Origin: Sphingobacteriales bacterium 50-39
GTDB lineage: Bacteria > Bacteroidota > Bacteroidia > Chitinophagales > Chitinophagaceae
Length of the DNA stretch: 64,000 bases
Direction: 5' to 3'
Assembly (NCBI GenBank): GCA_001898505.1
Contig: MKTZ01000027.1
Location: 310,001 to 374,000, forward strand
A program made the translations under genes and the position numbers. The notes under the pieces were generated by a model, which did no database searches, had not been told where the DNA came from, and saw only the letters and a program-made list of their open reading frames with translations. Shown piece by piece: positions 9,331-18,533 of the stretch (within the stretch, counting starts at the first letter, position 1; every line of letters begins with the position of its first letter).

Positions 9331-10953
9331 TTACATTGCCTTTGGCACCGCCGCGAGCAGTTTCTTTGTATATTCCGATTGCGGTGCGCTGTACACATCT
9401 TCCGCCCATCCTATTTCTTCTATCCGGCCCCGGTTCATCACCAGGATGCGGTCGCTGATATACCGGATGACCTGGAGGTCGTGCGAAATAAAGACCACCG
9501 TGAAGCCCAGCTCTTTTTTCAGATCGTTCAGCAGATTTAGCACCTGGGCCTGTATGCTGACATCGAGCGCGGATACGGACTCGTCGCATACGACAAAGGA
9601 TGGACGGAGGATCAGCGCCCGGGCGATGACGATGCGTTGTCTTTGGCCTCCGGAGAACTCATGCGGGTACCTGTTATAGTGTTCCGCGGAAAGGCTTACT
9701 TTCTCCAGCAATTCCACCACCAGCTCTTTCCGTTGACGATCCGACGCTCCCCGTCCATGCACCTTCAGCACTTCCGCGATGGCCGGGCCGATGGGGATAC
9801 GCGGGTTCAGGGAAGAGTAGGGGTCCTGGAAGACGATCTGTATATGGCTCCTTAATTTCTTCAGCTCGCCCGCCGTATAGGTGGACAGGTCCCTGCCTTC
9901 AAACAAAATGTTACCCGCTGTGGGTTGTATCAGCCGGAGCAGGGTCCTTCCGAGGGTGGTCTTGCCACAGCCGGACTCTCCTACCAGTCCCAGCGTCTCC
10001 CCGCGGAATATGCGGAAGGAAACATTGTCCACCGCCCTGGTATAGGCCAGGGGCTTACCCAGGAAGTTTCTGCGGGATGGATACCAAACCTTCAGGTTGT
10101 TGATTTCCATAAGTACGGAGCCAACCTCGGAAGACCGCGGGGGCGGGGTTTGTATCGCACGCCAGCGTTCCAGCAGTCCCCGGGTATAAGGATGCTGCGG
10201 ATGGTTAAAAAGTTGCATCACGCTGCCTTCTTCCACCACATTTCCTTTATATAGCACCAGGGCCCTGTCTGCGATCTCAGCTACTACGCCCAGGTCGTGT
10301 GTGATAAAGATGACCCCCATGTTCTCCGTCTGCTGCAAGGACCGGATGAGCTCCAAAATAGTTTTTTGCACCGTAACGTCCAATGCCGTGGTCGGTTCGT
10401 CACAGATGAGCAGGGAGGGATGGTTGCTCATGGCCATAGCAATCATTACGCGTTGTTTTTGTCCGCCGCTGAGCTGATGAGGGTATCGGGAGAATATGCC
10501 CGCAGGGTCCGGCAGCCGCACCTTTTCGAAAAGGGCGATGGCTTCCTTGCGTGCTTCTTCCGCTGTCAGACGGCGATGGACTCGGATCGCCTCCGTCACC
10601 TGAAACCCGCAGGTGAGCACCGGATTGAGGGAGGTCATCGGTTCCTGGAAGATCATGGCGATCTCGTTGCCGCGGATGTCCTGCATGGATGCCGGGCTTT
10701 GTTGCAGGAGGTCGATAGAGGCGCCGTCCCTTGTGGTAAAAAGTATTTGGCCACTGGTGACGTTGGCGGGAGGCATAGGGAGCAGTCCGAGGATGGACAG
10801 GGATGTTATGGATTTTCCCGAGCCGGATTCACCTACGAGGGCAACGATCTCGCTCCGCTGTACGTCCAGGTTTATACCCTGTACACCCGGCAATGTGCCG
10901 GCCTCTGTTTGAAAGTCGATAGTAAGATCCCTGATAGATAGTAAAGCGGGCAT
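9331..10953 (-). CDS. fused two-domain ABC ATPase of the peptide/nickel (DppD-DppF, YejF/GsiA) type
   Basis: One 540-residue chain carries two complete nucleotide-binding domains. The first has Walker A GESGSGKS near residue 41, signature LSGGQ near 160 and Walker B LLICDEP. The second has Walker A GESGCGKT near 330, signature FSGGQ near 435 and FVVCDES. The short linker after the first domain matches the oligopeptide-transporter C-terminal motif of DppD/OppD. The protein would energise import of peptides, glutathione or metal-peptide complexes through the inner membrane. No permease or binding-protein genes of that class are next to it; the neighbour 42 bp downstream is an FtsX-type permease. 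ATG at 10953. Confidence 0.9.
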   Translation of the reverse strand: MPALLSIRDLTIDFQTEAGTLPGVQGINLDVQRSEIVALVGESGSGKSITSLSILGLLPMPPANVTSGQILFTTRDGASIDLLQQSPASMQDIRGNEIAMIFQEPMTSLNPVLTCGFQVTEAIRVHRRLTAEEARKEAIALFEKVRLPDPAGIFSRYPHQLSGGQKQRVMIAMAMSNHPSLLICDEPTTALDVTVQKTILELIRSLQQTENMGVIFITHDLGVVAEIADRALVLYKGNVVEEGSVMQLFNHPQHPYTRGLLERWRAIQTPPPRSSEVGSVLMEINNLKVWYPSRRNFLGKPLAYTRAVDNVSFRIFRGETLGLVGESGCGKTTLGRTLLRLIQPTAGNILFEGRDLSTYTAGELKKLRSHIQIVFQDPYSSLNPRIPIGPAIAEVLKVHGRGASDRQRKELVVELLEKVSLSAEHYNRYPHEFSGGQRQRIVIARALILRPSFVVCDESVSALDVSIQAQVLNLLNDLKKELGFTVVFISHDLQVIRYISDRILVMNRGRIEEIGWAEDVYSAPQSEYTKKLLAAVPKAM

Positions 10954-10999
10954 GCTGCGATGACGAAAGTTTTATTCCGCAGCCGTAAGATAGCTAATT

Positions 11000-11374
11000 C
11001 TATCGAGTGACCTTTATGGAATTAGAGATGGGAGGGGTGGGCGCGTAGATCAGGCAGACGGCACAGTTCTGGACGGTGCTGTCAGGGATGAGCGAGAACT
11101 GGAATGTATCCCCTCTGTGGAGGCCCAGCCTGTTGAAGTCGCAATAATTTTTTAAAGAGAATACATTGTGATAGATGCTGTCGGTGGATGGGTTCTTCCA
11201 GTTCTTCACATACCGCGCGGGGTCCATGTTTCCGGACAAGAGCTGTATGGTATATTGTGAACATATGTCACCGACGACCTTACCGGTGTATGGGCCGGAT
11301 GGATGCATCCGTGATGGCTTGCAGGCAAAGAAGAGGATGCCGAAGAGAAATGGCAATTGAAATATCCGGTGCAT
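11000..11374 (-). CDS. small putative lipoprotein of unknown function
   Basis: This is a 124-residue protein with a lipoprotein-type signal: a hydrophobic stretch (FQLPFLFGILFFAC) with Cys near residue 17, after which the mature chain would start. The rest contains Cys residues at roughly 38, 79, 101 and 104 and a C-terminal beta-rich pattern (AVCLIYAPTPP). I do not recognise the family. It lies between amn and the ABC ATPase on the same strand, with a gap of about 48 bp on each side. The lipobox fits a Bacteroidota lipoprotein; the function cannot be given. Confidence 0.6.
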   Translation of the reverse strand: MHRIFQLPFLFGILFFACKPSRMHPSGPYTGKVVGDICSQYTIQLLSGNMDPARYVKNWKNPSTDSIYHNVFSLKNYCDFNRLGLHRGDTFQFSLIPDSTVQNCAVCLIYAPTPPISNSIKVTR

Positions 11375-11422
11375 AGCTTTTTTTATCTTGACAAGAATAG
11401 CTGCCGCACCGTTGCACGAGCT

Positions 11423-12193
11423 TTAGAAGCGAAGATGTCTTACCGTGACGCCGTTGTTGATCAGCTGTTTCAGGCTGTCGATGCCTATGTGAATATGATT
11501 TTCCACGAATTGGGATGTGATCTTCACATCGCTCTCCGCTGTCTTGACCCCCTCCGGCACCATGGGCTGATCGCTGACGAGCAGCAGGGCTCCTGTGGGG
11601 ATCTTATTAAAAAATCCGACAGAGAAGATGGTGGCTGTCTCCATGTCGATGGCGTAGGCCCGTATCTTTTTCAAATATTCTTTAAACGCCTCGTCGTGCT
11701 CCCATACTCGTCTGTTAGTCGTATAGACCGTGCCTGTCCAATAGTCTACGGCGTATTCGCGGATAGTGGTGGAGATGGCCTTTTGGAGGGCGAATGCCGG
11801 GAGGGCGGGGACCTCGGGAGGGAAATAGTCATTGGAAGTACCTTCGCCGCGTATAGCCGCGATGGGTAGGATCAAATCTCCCAGCTTGTTGCGTTTTTTG
11901 AGGCCGCCGCATTTTCCCAAAAAGAGAACGGCCTTTGGTTCGATGGCCGTGAGCAGGTCCATGATGGTAGCGGCTCCGGGGCTTCCCATCCCAAAATTGA
12001 TGATGGTGATATCGCCTGAGGTGGCGCATTGCATGGGTTTGTGCACCCCCACTACTTCCACCTTATGCCATTCTGCGAAGAGGGTCACATAATTCTCGAA
12101 GTTGGTGAGCAGTATATATTTCCCGAAGTTTTCCAGCTGCTGGCCTGTGTAACGAGGCAGCCAGTTGTGTACAATTTCCTCTTTGGTTTTCAT
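11423..12193 (-). CDS. amn: AMP nucleosidase (short Bacteroidota form)
   Basis: The 256-residue protein consists only of the nucleoside-phosphorylase-like domain. The E. coli Amn is nearly twice as long because of an N-terminal regulatory domain. It would split AMP into adenine and ribose 5-phosphate in the cytoplasm. Supporting motifs are INFGMGSPGAATIMDLL near residue 66, LFLGKCGGL near residue 92, and the purine/ribose-binding IDMETATIF near residue 187. The N-terminus (MKTKEEIVHNWLPRYTG) is typical of the short form. Its ATG lies only 30 bp from that of the divergently transcribed HsdR_N-like gene, so the two share one intergenic control region. Confidence 0.9.
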   Translation of the reverse strand: MKTKEEIVHNWLPRYTGQQLENFGKYILLTNFENYVTLFAEWHKVEVVGVHKPMQCATSGDITIINFGMGSPGAATIMDLLTAIEPKAVLFLGKCGGLKKRNKLGDLILPIAAIRGEGTSNDYFPPEVPALPAFALQKAISTTIREYAVDYWTGTVYTTNRRVWEHDEAFKEYLKKIRAYAIDMETATIFSVGFFNKIPTGALLLVSDQPMVPEGVKTAESDVKITSQFVENHIHIGIDSLKQLINNGVTVRHLRF

Positions 12194-12223
12194 TCCGTAA
12201 ATTTAACAAATAGTTTCGGCAAC

Positions 12224-12667
12224 ATGATAAAGATCTACTACCCTACCCACTCTTTCAGGATCAGAGAGCCAGAGGAAAAGAAAGAAGAGATATGGGACGA
12301 ATTGCGGAAAATATGGGTTCGTCTGACACCGGAAGAATGGGTTCGCCAAAATTTTATACAGTACCTGCTCCAGGTGAAGAACTATCCGGCTACCTATATA
12401 GCCGTGGAAAGGAGTATGAAGCTGGGGGAGCTCAATAAACGATTTGATCTCATGATATTCGACGGCAGCGCCCGTCCGTGGATGCTGGTCGAATGCAAGG
12501 CTATGGAAGAGAAGCTGAACAGCCGAGTGATGTGGCAGGTGTTACGGTATAACCTGGCCACCCCTGTGAAATACATCGTCATCACCAATGGAGAGGAATG
12601 CCATGCATTTGTCAGGGGGTTGATTGACTTTGAAGAGATCAGTGCGCTGCCGAGCTATGATGAATGA
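12224..12667 (+). CDS. HsdR_N-like endonuclease-fold protein, conserved Bacteroidota
   Basis: The ATG at 12224 gives 147 residues. The longer in-frame extension upstream runs through the amn start region and is rejected. The protein matches the stand-alone type I restriction HsdR N-terminal domain (HSDR_N_2): EEWVRQNFIQYLL near residue 48, a PD-(D/E)xK-like core with KRFDLMIFD near residue 77, and MLVECKAM near residue 92 supplying the E-x-K pair. It has no helicase or methylase neighbours, so a complete restriction system is unlikely. The family is widespread in this phylum as a single housekeeping-type gene whose role is unknown; repair or nuclease activity is inference from the fold. Confidence 0.8.
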   Translation: MIKIYYPTHSFRIREPEEKKEEIWDELRKIWVRLTPEEWVRQNFIQYLLQVKNYPATYIAVERSMKLGELNKRFDLMIFDGSARPWMLVECKAMEEKLNSRVMWQVLRYNLATPVKYIVITNGEECHAFVRGLIDFEEISALPSYDE

Positions 12668-12691
12668 GCCTCGGCCAGCCGTGTCAATGGG

Positions 12692-13570
12692 TCACTGATG
12701 GAAGCTTGTCCCAATGAAGGCCAGCGCGTCCGTAATGCCTGTCCTCCAGTAGGTCCAATTGTGCGCTCCGTCCCTTATGCGGAATTCATGGGGTACGTGC
12801 TTTTCCATCAGGGCGATATGCAGGAGGCAATTGCCTTTCGAGAGGAAATCGTCATCCCCGCAGTCGATCCAGTAGCGGACTTGTCTTAATGCATCAGAGG
12901 ACCTTGTTTCTACCAACTTGAGCGGAGAGTTATCATACCAGGCTTTTGTGAACCGATCCCTGCCATTCAATGTCCGGCCGTAAAGCTGTCCGAAGGTGTT
13001 GGTCCAGCTGATATCAGGCATAGTCATGAGGGTCGAGTCGTCGAATACGGCGGCACTCAGGGGCGCTGCTGCGGCAAACAGATCGGGATGTTTGAGGGAA
13101 TAGATCAGGGTGCCATATCCGCCCATGGAGAGGCCTGCCACTCCTCTGTAGTGTTTTTCTGCCTTGATACGATAGGTCTTTTCGATGGCGGGCATGAATT
13201 CCTTTATAAAGAAATCCTCATAATTTTCCTTTCCGTCGTAGGAGTTGATATAAAAGCTGGAATCCCCGTTGGGCATGACGATGATCATAGGGGGGATCGT
13301 ACCGTCGGCAATGGCCTTGTCGGTGTAATGGTTGATCTCCCCGAACTGAAGCCAGCCCGTATTATCATCCGTATAGCCATGCAGGAGATATACCACAGGA
13401 TAGGACCTTTCGGAGCTCTCATAGTCCGGAGGGAGATAGATCGTGTATTTTACGTTCCTGTTCAGAATGGTGCTTTTGACTACTTTCTGTTCGAGCACCT
13501 TGCCTGTCTGCTGGGAGAAGGAGCTTGTAGTAATGAGCAGCAATAGGAGAAAGCAGCTGAACTTTGGCAT
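12692..13570 (-). CDS. secreted esterase of the esterase D / feruloyl-esterase family
   Basis: This 292-residue protein has a clear signal peptide (MPKFSCFLLLLLITTSSFSQ). The esterase-D fold (PF00756) is shown by VVYLLHGYTD near residue 61, IIVMPNG near residue 95, and the nucleophile elbow GLSMGGYGT near residue 146. The late Asp (near DCGDDDFL) and the His of RDGAHNWTYW near residue 270 complete a Ser-Asp-His triad. It probably removes feruloyl, acetyl or similar esters from plant polysaccharides in the periplasm. It is convergent with the HsdR_N-like gene (24 bp between stops) and is separated from glutamate dehydrogenase by a strong hairpin. Confidence 0.88.
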   Translation of the reverse strand: MPKFSCFLLLLLITTSSFSQQTGKVLEQKVVKSTILNRNVKYTIYLPPDYESSERSYPVVYLLHGYTDDNTGWLQFGEINHYTDKAIADGTIPPMIIVMPNGDSSFYINSYDGKENYEDFFIKEFMPAIEKTYRIKAEKHYRGVAGLSMGGYGTLIYSLKHPDLFAAAAPLSAAVFDDSTLMTMPDISWTNTFGQLYGRTLNGRDRFTKAWYDNSPLKLVETRSSDALRQVRYWIDCGDDDFLSKGNCLLHIALMEKHVPHEFRIRDGAHNWTYWRTGITDALAFIGTSFHQ

Positions 13571-13655
13571 ATGGCAATAATTTTATAACAATATAAGCAT
13601 TATCAGCCGATGTCAGCGACTATCCAATCGGGGGAGAAGCCGGTGAAAAAAGTAA

Positions 13656-13684
13656 TAAAAAAGAGGCCGGACGGCCTCTTTTTT
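13656..13684. terminator. rho-independent terminator downstream of glutamate dehydrogenase
   Basis: AAGAGGCC pairs with GGCCTCTT around a four-base loop, flanked by an A-run on one side and a T-run on the other, so it could act in both directions. It is placed to end transcription of the reverse-strand glutamate dehydrogenase gene before the esterase gene. Confidence 0.85.
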
Positions 13685-13724
13685 ACATCGGGGGCACGCG
13701 CACTGCGCAGGCTTTTTAATTCTA

Positions 13725-15143
13725 TTAGGGGAAGATGCCCAGTTCTGCGTACGAGGTGCCGACCTTATTGATCGCCACGACATAGGCGGCCGTTCGCATG
13801 TCCGGTATGTTCGGGTTGGTTTTCCAGGCATCCATGATCTCGCGGGTGGCTGCGATCATCGTCTCTTCCAGACCGCTGTACACCAGGTCCACTTCGTCGG
13901 CGCCATGCAAAATAAATTCCTTTTCCTTGGGGCTGACCTTTTTGCCTGTCAGGCCTTCTATCTGTCCCAGGATATGTGTGTTCATATTTTCTGTAAATCG
14001 TTTTTCCATACGGCCATACCGTACATGGCTAAGGTTTTTCAGCCATTCGAAATAAGACACTGTCACGCCGCCTGCGTTGAGGTACATGTCCGGCACTACC
14101 AGGGTCCCTTTTTTGATAAAGATCTCATCCGCCTCGGGTGTCAGGGGGCCGTTGGCGGCCTCGCCGATGATCCGGGCTTTTACATTTGGCGCGTTCTGGC
14201 CATTGATCACATTTTCCAGTGCTGCGGGGATCAGTATATCGCATTCCAGTTCCAGCGCATCGCCTGATTTGGCCAGATTGGTGGCGCCGGGGAAGTTCAG
14301 GATGCTGCCTGTCTTCTTTCTATGCTGGAAAACTTCTTCTTCGTTGAGACCTGCCGGGTTCATGATCGCGCCTTCGTATTCGGCCAGTGCGATGACCTTG
14401 GCGCCGCCTTCGCGGAAGAATTTGGCGGCGTGATAGCCTACGTTACCCATGCCCTGTACGACGACAGTCTTGCCTTCTACGCCGGGTGTGAGCTTTAGCT
14501 TTTTCATTACGTCCTCCATATGGAGGACTTCCCTGATGCCATAAAATACACCCAGTCCGGTGGCTTCGCGGCGGCCTCTTACGCCACCCTGCGTGATGGG
14601 TTTGCCCGTTACACAGCCCAACGCGTCGATCTCACCGGGACGCATGCTCATATAGGTGTCCAGGATCCAAGCCATCTCCCGCTCGCCCGTGCCATAGTCC
14701 GGTGCTGGAACGTCTGTACCGGGTCCGATGAAGTTCTTTTTGATCAGCTCGGAGGTGTATCTACGGGTGATCTTCTCCAGCTCATAGGGAGTGTATTTTT
14801 TAGGGTCGATGCTGATACCCCCTTTGGCGCCGCCGAAGGGTACGTTTACGATGGCGCATTTGAAGGTCATAAGGGCTGCAAGTGCCATGACTTCGTCCAG
14901 GTTTACGGAAAGGGCAAACCGGATACCGCCTTTACAGGGGGTTTTGTGATGGGAGTGCTGTACACGATAGGCTTTGATCACTTCAATCTTATCGCCAATT
15001 TTTACGGGGAAGAACATGCGGTAAACCGCGTTGCATTGTTTGATCTGTTCCAGGATACCGGGATCCCAGTTAGTATGTTTTGCTGCCTTGTCAAAACTTT
15101 TTTCTACTGCTTCGAAAAATTTGTATTCAGTTTGTGCGGCCAT
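13725..15143 (-). CDS. Glu/Leu/Phe/Val dehydrogenase, probably glutamate dehydrogenase
   Basis: The 472-residue protein interconverts an amino acid (most likely glutamate) and its 2-oxo acid using NAD(P). The substrate-binding domain has TPCKGGIRF near residue 69 and the catalytic-lysine segment [10 protein letters not shown] near residue 100. The nucleotide-binding domain has [17 protein letters not shown] near residue 222. AVNLPAA-like [12 protein letters not shown] (near residue 310) and [13 protein letters not shown] (near residue 355) follow. The start [10 protein letters not shown] is supported by the ATG at 15143. The family is well defined, but glutamate versus leucine specificity cannot be settled by eye; the length and TPCKGG region fit glutamate dehydrogenase. 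It follows the ccm genes on the same strand after an 80-bp gap. Confidence 0.9.
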   Translation of the reverse strand: MAAQTEYKFFEAVEKSFDKAAKHTNWDPGILEQIKQCNAVYRMFFPVKIGDKIEVIKAYRVQHSHHKTPCKGGIRFALSVNLDEVMALAALMTFKCAIVNVPFGGAKGGISIDPKKYTPYELEKITRRYTSELIKKNFIGPGTDVPAPDYGTGEREMAWILDTYMSMRPGEIDALGCVTGKPITQGGVRGRREATGLGVFYGIREVLHMEDVMKKLKLTPGVEGKTVVVQGMGNVGYHAAKFFREGGAKVIALAEYEGAIMNPAGLNEEEVFQHRKKTGSILNFPGATNLAKSGDALELECDILIPAALENVINGQNAPNVKARIIGEAANGPLTPEADEIFIKKGTLVVPDMYLNAGGVTVSYFEWLKNLSHVRYGRMEKRFTENMNTHILGQIEGLTGKKVSPKEKEFILHGADEVDLVYSGLEETMIAATREIMDAWKTNPNIPDMRTAAYVVAINKVGTSYAELGIFP

Positions 15144-15223
15144 AACATATGGATTTAATCGTTGATATTATAAAAGCCATTCTTTGTGTCGATCAGAAAT
15201 CCTTCCGGGCGCTCCTAAGTCGG

Positions 15224-15460
15224 TCAGGAGTCCTTTCGGGAAGCGCCTTTTTCCAGCCGGGTGATCTTTTTGTCCAGTCGTACGACGTACAGGATCAGCC
15301 CCAGCAGGATTACGATGAGTACTACCACTACCACATAGATCTTTCCATTGGCCCGTAGCTGGTCGGCCATTTCCACGTGCTGTGAATCCGGCTGCGTCTG
15401 GGCCATCAGCCCTATAAATCCAAACAATAACAATAAGAGAGCAAATAGTTTCTTATGCAT
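15224..15460 (-). CDS. CcmD-like small membrane protein
   Basis: This is a 78-residue protein with an N-terminal signal-like helix (residues about 4-20) and a second helix (about 41-62, VVVVLIVILLGLILYVV) followed by a charged tail (RLDKKITRLEK). It lies directly after ccmC (29 bp), which is the normal position of the Bacteroidota CcmD-family protein in the haem-export module. CcmD links CcmC and CcmE and helps release haem-loaded CcmE. Sequence conservation in CcmD is low, so the call rests on size, topology and position. Confidence 0.75.
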   Translation of the reverse strand: MHKKLFALLLLLFGFIGLMAQTQPDSQHVEMADQLRANGKIYVVVVVLIVILLGLILYVVRLDKKITRLEKGASRKDS

Positions 15461-15489
15461 TACAGAAAATCTTTTCGATGGTCGAAAAA

Positions 15490-16155
15490 CTAAAGAACGT
15501 GTTCATGCTGTTGCTCGGCCAGCAATTGCAGGCGGATGCGCAGGGTAGTGATCCATACGCCCAGCAAGGTCCAGCCTGGCAGGGCTCCGGGCCAGAAGAC
15601 CATGGCGATATGTCCGTCGGCATGAATGGCCGGATTACCCTGGCCACCCGGATGAAGGCTTTCCACCATACGTGGAATGATCCAGATAGTAGGGAACAAC
15701 ATGGCAAAGGCGAAAATATTGTATACGGCGCCGATCCTTGCCCGCTTGTCCATATCGGTCATGGAATTACGTAATACCAGGTATGCCAGGTAGATCAGCA
15801 ATGCAATGACGGCTCCCAGCTGTTTGGGATCATTGCTCCAGAACGCACCCCAGGTGAAGCCGGCCCAAACCGAGCCCGTGGCCAGTCCCAAAACGCCGAA
15901 AACGATACCGATCTTAACATATTCTAACGCGTAAATATCGAATATATGATTGTTGCTTCGCAGGTATTTGATGGAATAGACCAGGGAGATGATGAAGAAT
16001 ATCATCATGGAGAACCACATGGCGATGTGAAAATAGTAGTTGCGGATGGTCTCGTTAAGGATGGGCTTGGCAGGCACCGGACCTAAAAAGCCGGCTACAA
16101 ATGTGTAGATGAGCAGAATGATACATAATATTTTCCACCAATTCTGTCGGAGCAT
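15490..16155 (-). CDS. ccmC: cytochrome c maturation haem-handling protein CcmC/CcsA family
   Basis: From the ATG at 16155 the protein has 221 residues; the longer reading frame to 16320 adds a stretch of low plausibility and is not used. It has six predicted membrane helices and the family's tryptophan-rich haem-binding loop, seen as GSVWAGFTWGAFWSNDPK near residue 100. Histidines in YYFHIAMW near residue 43 and around HADGHIAMVFW near residue 180 are the likely axial haem ligands. CcmC passes haem to CcmE in the periplasm. It is flanked by ccmB and a CcmD-like gene, which supports CcmC over CcsA. Confidence 0.9.
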   Translation of the reverse strand: MLRQNWWKILCIILLIYTFVAGFLGPVPAKPILNETIRNYYFHIAMWFSMMIFFIISLVYSIKYLRSNNHIFDIYALEYVKIGIVFGVLGLATGSVWAGFTWGAFWSNDPKQLGAVIALLIYLAYLVLRNSMTDMDKRARIGAVYNIFAFAMLFPTIWIIPRMVESLHPGGQGNPAIHADGHIAMVFWPGALPGWTLLGVWITTLRIRLQLLAEQQHEHVL

Positions 16156-16264
16156 AGTGACTGTCTTAGTTGTGCCGATCACTGTAAGTTGCTGTAAATT
16201 AAATCGTTGATCAGCAAATGCCTCTATTTGGAAGTCTTCGGAGGGCGAAGGTACGAGAATCTCA

Positions 16265-16927
16265 TCAATCCTTCCAAAGAAATGGGAACAGGATAACGGC
16301 GAGTGCGATAATGAGTGCATCCAGTCCGATGACGAGGGCGATCATGCTCCCCAGGCCGCTCTGCAGTACGTCCTCGAAGGCAATGGTCGATGCCTTGTTG
16401 AGCAACATGAGCTGGGGGATGATCAGGGGGAAACCCAGTATCGCCATCAGGGCTGCACTCTGCTGCGCCCTTGCTGCAATGGCTGCCAGGAAGGTGAATA
16501 CCAGGCTCAGGCTTATGCCGCCCAGCGAGCTCAGCAGCAGAAAGGACAAAGAGTGGGCGAGGGGGTCGCCGAGGAATATCGTAAACAGCAGAAGGCTTAC
16601 CATGCTCATCAGCAGCATCAGTAGGGCGTTGAAGAAGAGTTTGGAAATGATAAAGTCCCTGGCTCCTGCAATGGAATAGAAGTATAGCAGGCGTCCTTTT
16701 CCTTCCTGTAAGAAGCTTTTGGCTACTGCATTCACGCAGATGAAGAGTTCGATCATCCAGAAAAGCCCTTTCCAAACGGCGGCTTCCGGCTGGCCCATGG
16801 CCAGGTACAATACGAATATCGTGGAGGCGATGTACAGGAGCACGCCGTAAAAGGTATATTGCTGACGTACTTCCAGCAGCAGGTCTTTTTTGAATAATGC
16901 CCAGATATGACGGACTGATCCTCCCAT
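16265..16927 (-). CDS. ccmB: haem exporter membrane subunit CcmB
   Basis: The 220-residue, six-helix membrane protein starts with a cytoplasmic segment LFKKDLLLEVRQQYTFYGVLLY, characteristic of CcmB (only the first part is needed to recognise it). It is followed by ICVNAVAKSFLQEGKGRLLY near residue 62, also a family landmark. CcmB works with the CcmA ATPase to drive release of holo-CcmE. No ccmA, ccmE or ccmF is in the window; these are presumably elsewhere. The gap of 109 bp to ccmC still fits an operon with ccmC and the CcmD-like gene. Confidence 0.9.
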   Translation of the reverse strand: MGGSVRHIWALFKKDLLLEVRQQYTFYGVLLYIASTIFVLYLAMGQPEAAVWKGLFWMIELFICVNAVAKSFLQEGKGRLLYFYSIAGARDFIISKLFFNALLMLLMSMVSLLLFTIFLGDPLAHSLSFLLLSSLGGISLSLVFTFLAAIAARAQQSAALMAILGFPLIIPQLMLLNKASTIAFEDVLQSGLGSMIALVIGLDALIIALAVILFPFLWKD

Positions 16928-17018
16928 TGACTCGTAATTTAGCGGGTTTGTTTTATAACTTTAACATTTTTATAAGTTGTAACCAGCAGCGTTTTTTCGT
17001 TACCTGTAACGGACAAAA

Positions 17019-17591
17019 TCAGCAATCCGGATTAAAGTAGCAATTCCTGCAGCGTGGTTCGTAGATATCCTTTTCCCCCAGCAGGATCTGCCCAGATGTG
17101 GTTTTTTTTCTATAGGAGTAGTTGGCAATGTTTCCACATTTTACACAAATGGCATGCAACTTGGTGATATATTCTGCTTTAGCAAGGAGGTTCGGCATTT
17201 GTCCGAAGGGTTTGGCCGAATAATCCATATCGAGTCCTGCGACGATGACCCGGATTCCGCGGAATGCCAGCTGGTCGCAGACTTCAGGTAACTGATCGTC
17301 GAAGAACTGAGCTTCATCGATGCCGATGACATCCACCTCGTGTGCTAATAGAAGTATGGTTTGTGAATTGTCGATAGGTGTGGATTGAATAGCGGTTTCA
17401 TCATGAGAAACAATGTTCAACTCGTGGTAACGGGTATCCATCGATGGCTTGAAGATCTCTACTTTCATATTAGCGATCTTGGCCCTCTTCAGTCGACGGA
17501 TCAGCTCCTCGGTCTTTCCCGAGAACATAGACCCGCAGATTACCTCGATCCAGCCACGTCTTTCGCCTTTAATATGAGGTTCAATGAACAT
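17019..17591 (-). CDS. tdk: thymidine kinase, type II
   Basis: The 190-residue protein phosphorylates thymidine to dTMP with ATP (pyrimidine salvage). Walker A is [11 protein letters not shown] near residue 20, the Walker B/catalytic segment is GIDEAQFF near residue 90, and a C-terminal zinc site is formed by CVKCGN near residue 148 and CRNC near residue 182. An extra DFNPDC-like tail (YFNPDC) ends the protein. Length and motifs are those of the tetrameric bacterial type II family. ATG at 17591. Confidence 0.96.
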   Translation of the reverse strand: MFIEPHIKGERRGWIEVICGSMFSGKTEELIRRLKRAKIANMKVEIFKPSMDTRYHELNIVSHDETAIQSTPIDNSQTILLLAHEVDVIGIDEAQFFDDQLPEVCDQLAFRGIRVIVAGLDMDYSAKPFGQMPNLLAKAEYITKLHAICVKCGNIANYSYRKKTTSGQILLGEKDIYEPRCRNCYFNPDC

Positions 17592-17708
17592 AAGCGCATA
17601 TAAATTAGGTTCGGAATTTGTTATAACTTTATAATGAATTACGAGGGAGGACTAGACCACCTCCGGCCGGACCGCATTACTAACCCGAAAAGGCCTCCAA
17701 AGTACACC

Positions 17709-18533
17709 ATGGAAAGACTACAACAACTTATTAGCCAACTACAAGAGCAGCTTGATAGGAAGGTAGACCCTTCTCAGATGCAGCAGACCGTCCGACTCCT
17801 GGAAGCCGAACTGTCCGCACTTTCCATCCAGGCTGCTGCCGCCAAGACGTCGGCGAAGGTAGCAGTTATGATGCCATCCTCCATGAAAATATATACAGGT
17901 CAGGCAGCTATGCAGGAATTAAAAACTGCTTCTGCTGGTGCCCCGGCCGCAGCTGTGGCGGCTCCTGCTGTTGTGAACGGGCCGGCTGCCGGCGGTGGGG
18001 CGGCAGGCATTCCTCCTGCCCCCGAAGTTCGTCTGGCACCCGATCCGGGTAATCCGCCCCGTCCCGCCAAGGACGGCGCTAGAGAATTCGCTAATGTCCG
18101 TCCTTCGGACGAGCCCCTTTCTGGGGCTCCTGGTGAGAGAGGTCCCTGGCCTTATGATCCTCTTGCGGAGATCCCTACGCTGGCCCATCAGCAAAAGCCC
18201 AAGGAGCTCAATGATGTCATTGGGTCAAATGGGTCTTCTCTCAACGACAGGCTAAAGTCGAATGTGCTGGAGCTCAAATCGGCCCTCAATGATACGCCCG
18301 TCAGGGACCTGAAAAAGGCCATCGGGGTGAATGACCGCTTTGTATTTATCAGCCAACTCTTCCGGGGAGATGAGGTAATGTATGAGCGTAGTCTCAAGAC
18401 CATCAATAGTTTCCGCATTCTGCCCGAAGCGGAATACTGGATGGAAAGGGAGCTGAAGGTCAAACTGGGCTGGGATGAGACCAGGGAAGCGACCAAGCAG
18501 TTCTATCAGCTGGTAAAGAGACGTTTTTCCTGA
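17709..18533 (+). CDS. conserved hypothetical protein with coiled coil, Ala/Pro linker and C-terminal helical domain
   Basis: The ATG at 17709 starts a 274-residue protein (an in-frame ATG at 17634 would add 25 residues of doubtful value). Residues 1-50 are a heptad-like helix rich in Q and L (MERLQQLISQLQEQLDRKV). Residues about 85-180 are a low-complexity Ala/Pro/Gly linker. Residues about 185-274 form a compact predicted helical domain beginning SLNDRLKS and containing VNDRFVFISQLFRGD near residue 215. The last domain recurs in Bacteroidota hypothetical proteins as far as I recall. There is no signal peptide or membrane helix. The gene ends 28 bp inside the convergent waaA gene. Function unknown. 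Confidence 0.7.
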   Translation: MERLQQLISQLQEQLDRKVDPSQMQQTVRLLEAELSALSIQAAAAKTSAKVAVMMPSSMKIYTGQAAMQELKTASAGAPAAAVAAPAVVNGPAAGGGAAGIPPAPEVRLAPDPGNPPRPAKDGAREFANVRPSDEPLSGAPGERGPWPYDPLAEIPTLAHQQKPKELNDVIGSNGSSLNDRLKSNVLELKSALNDTPVRDLKKAIGVNDRFVFISQLFRGDEVMYERSLKTINSFRILPEAEYWMERELKVKLGWDETREATKQFYQLVKRRFS

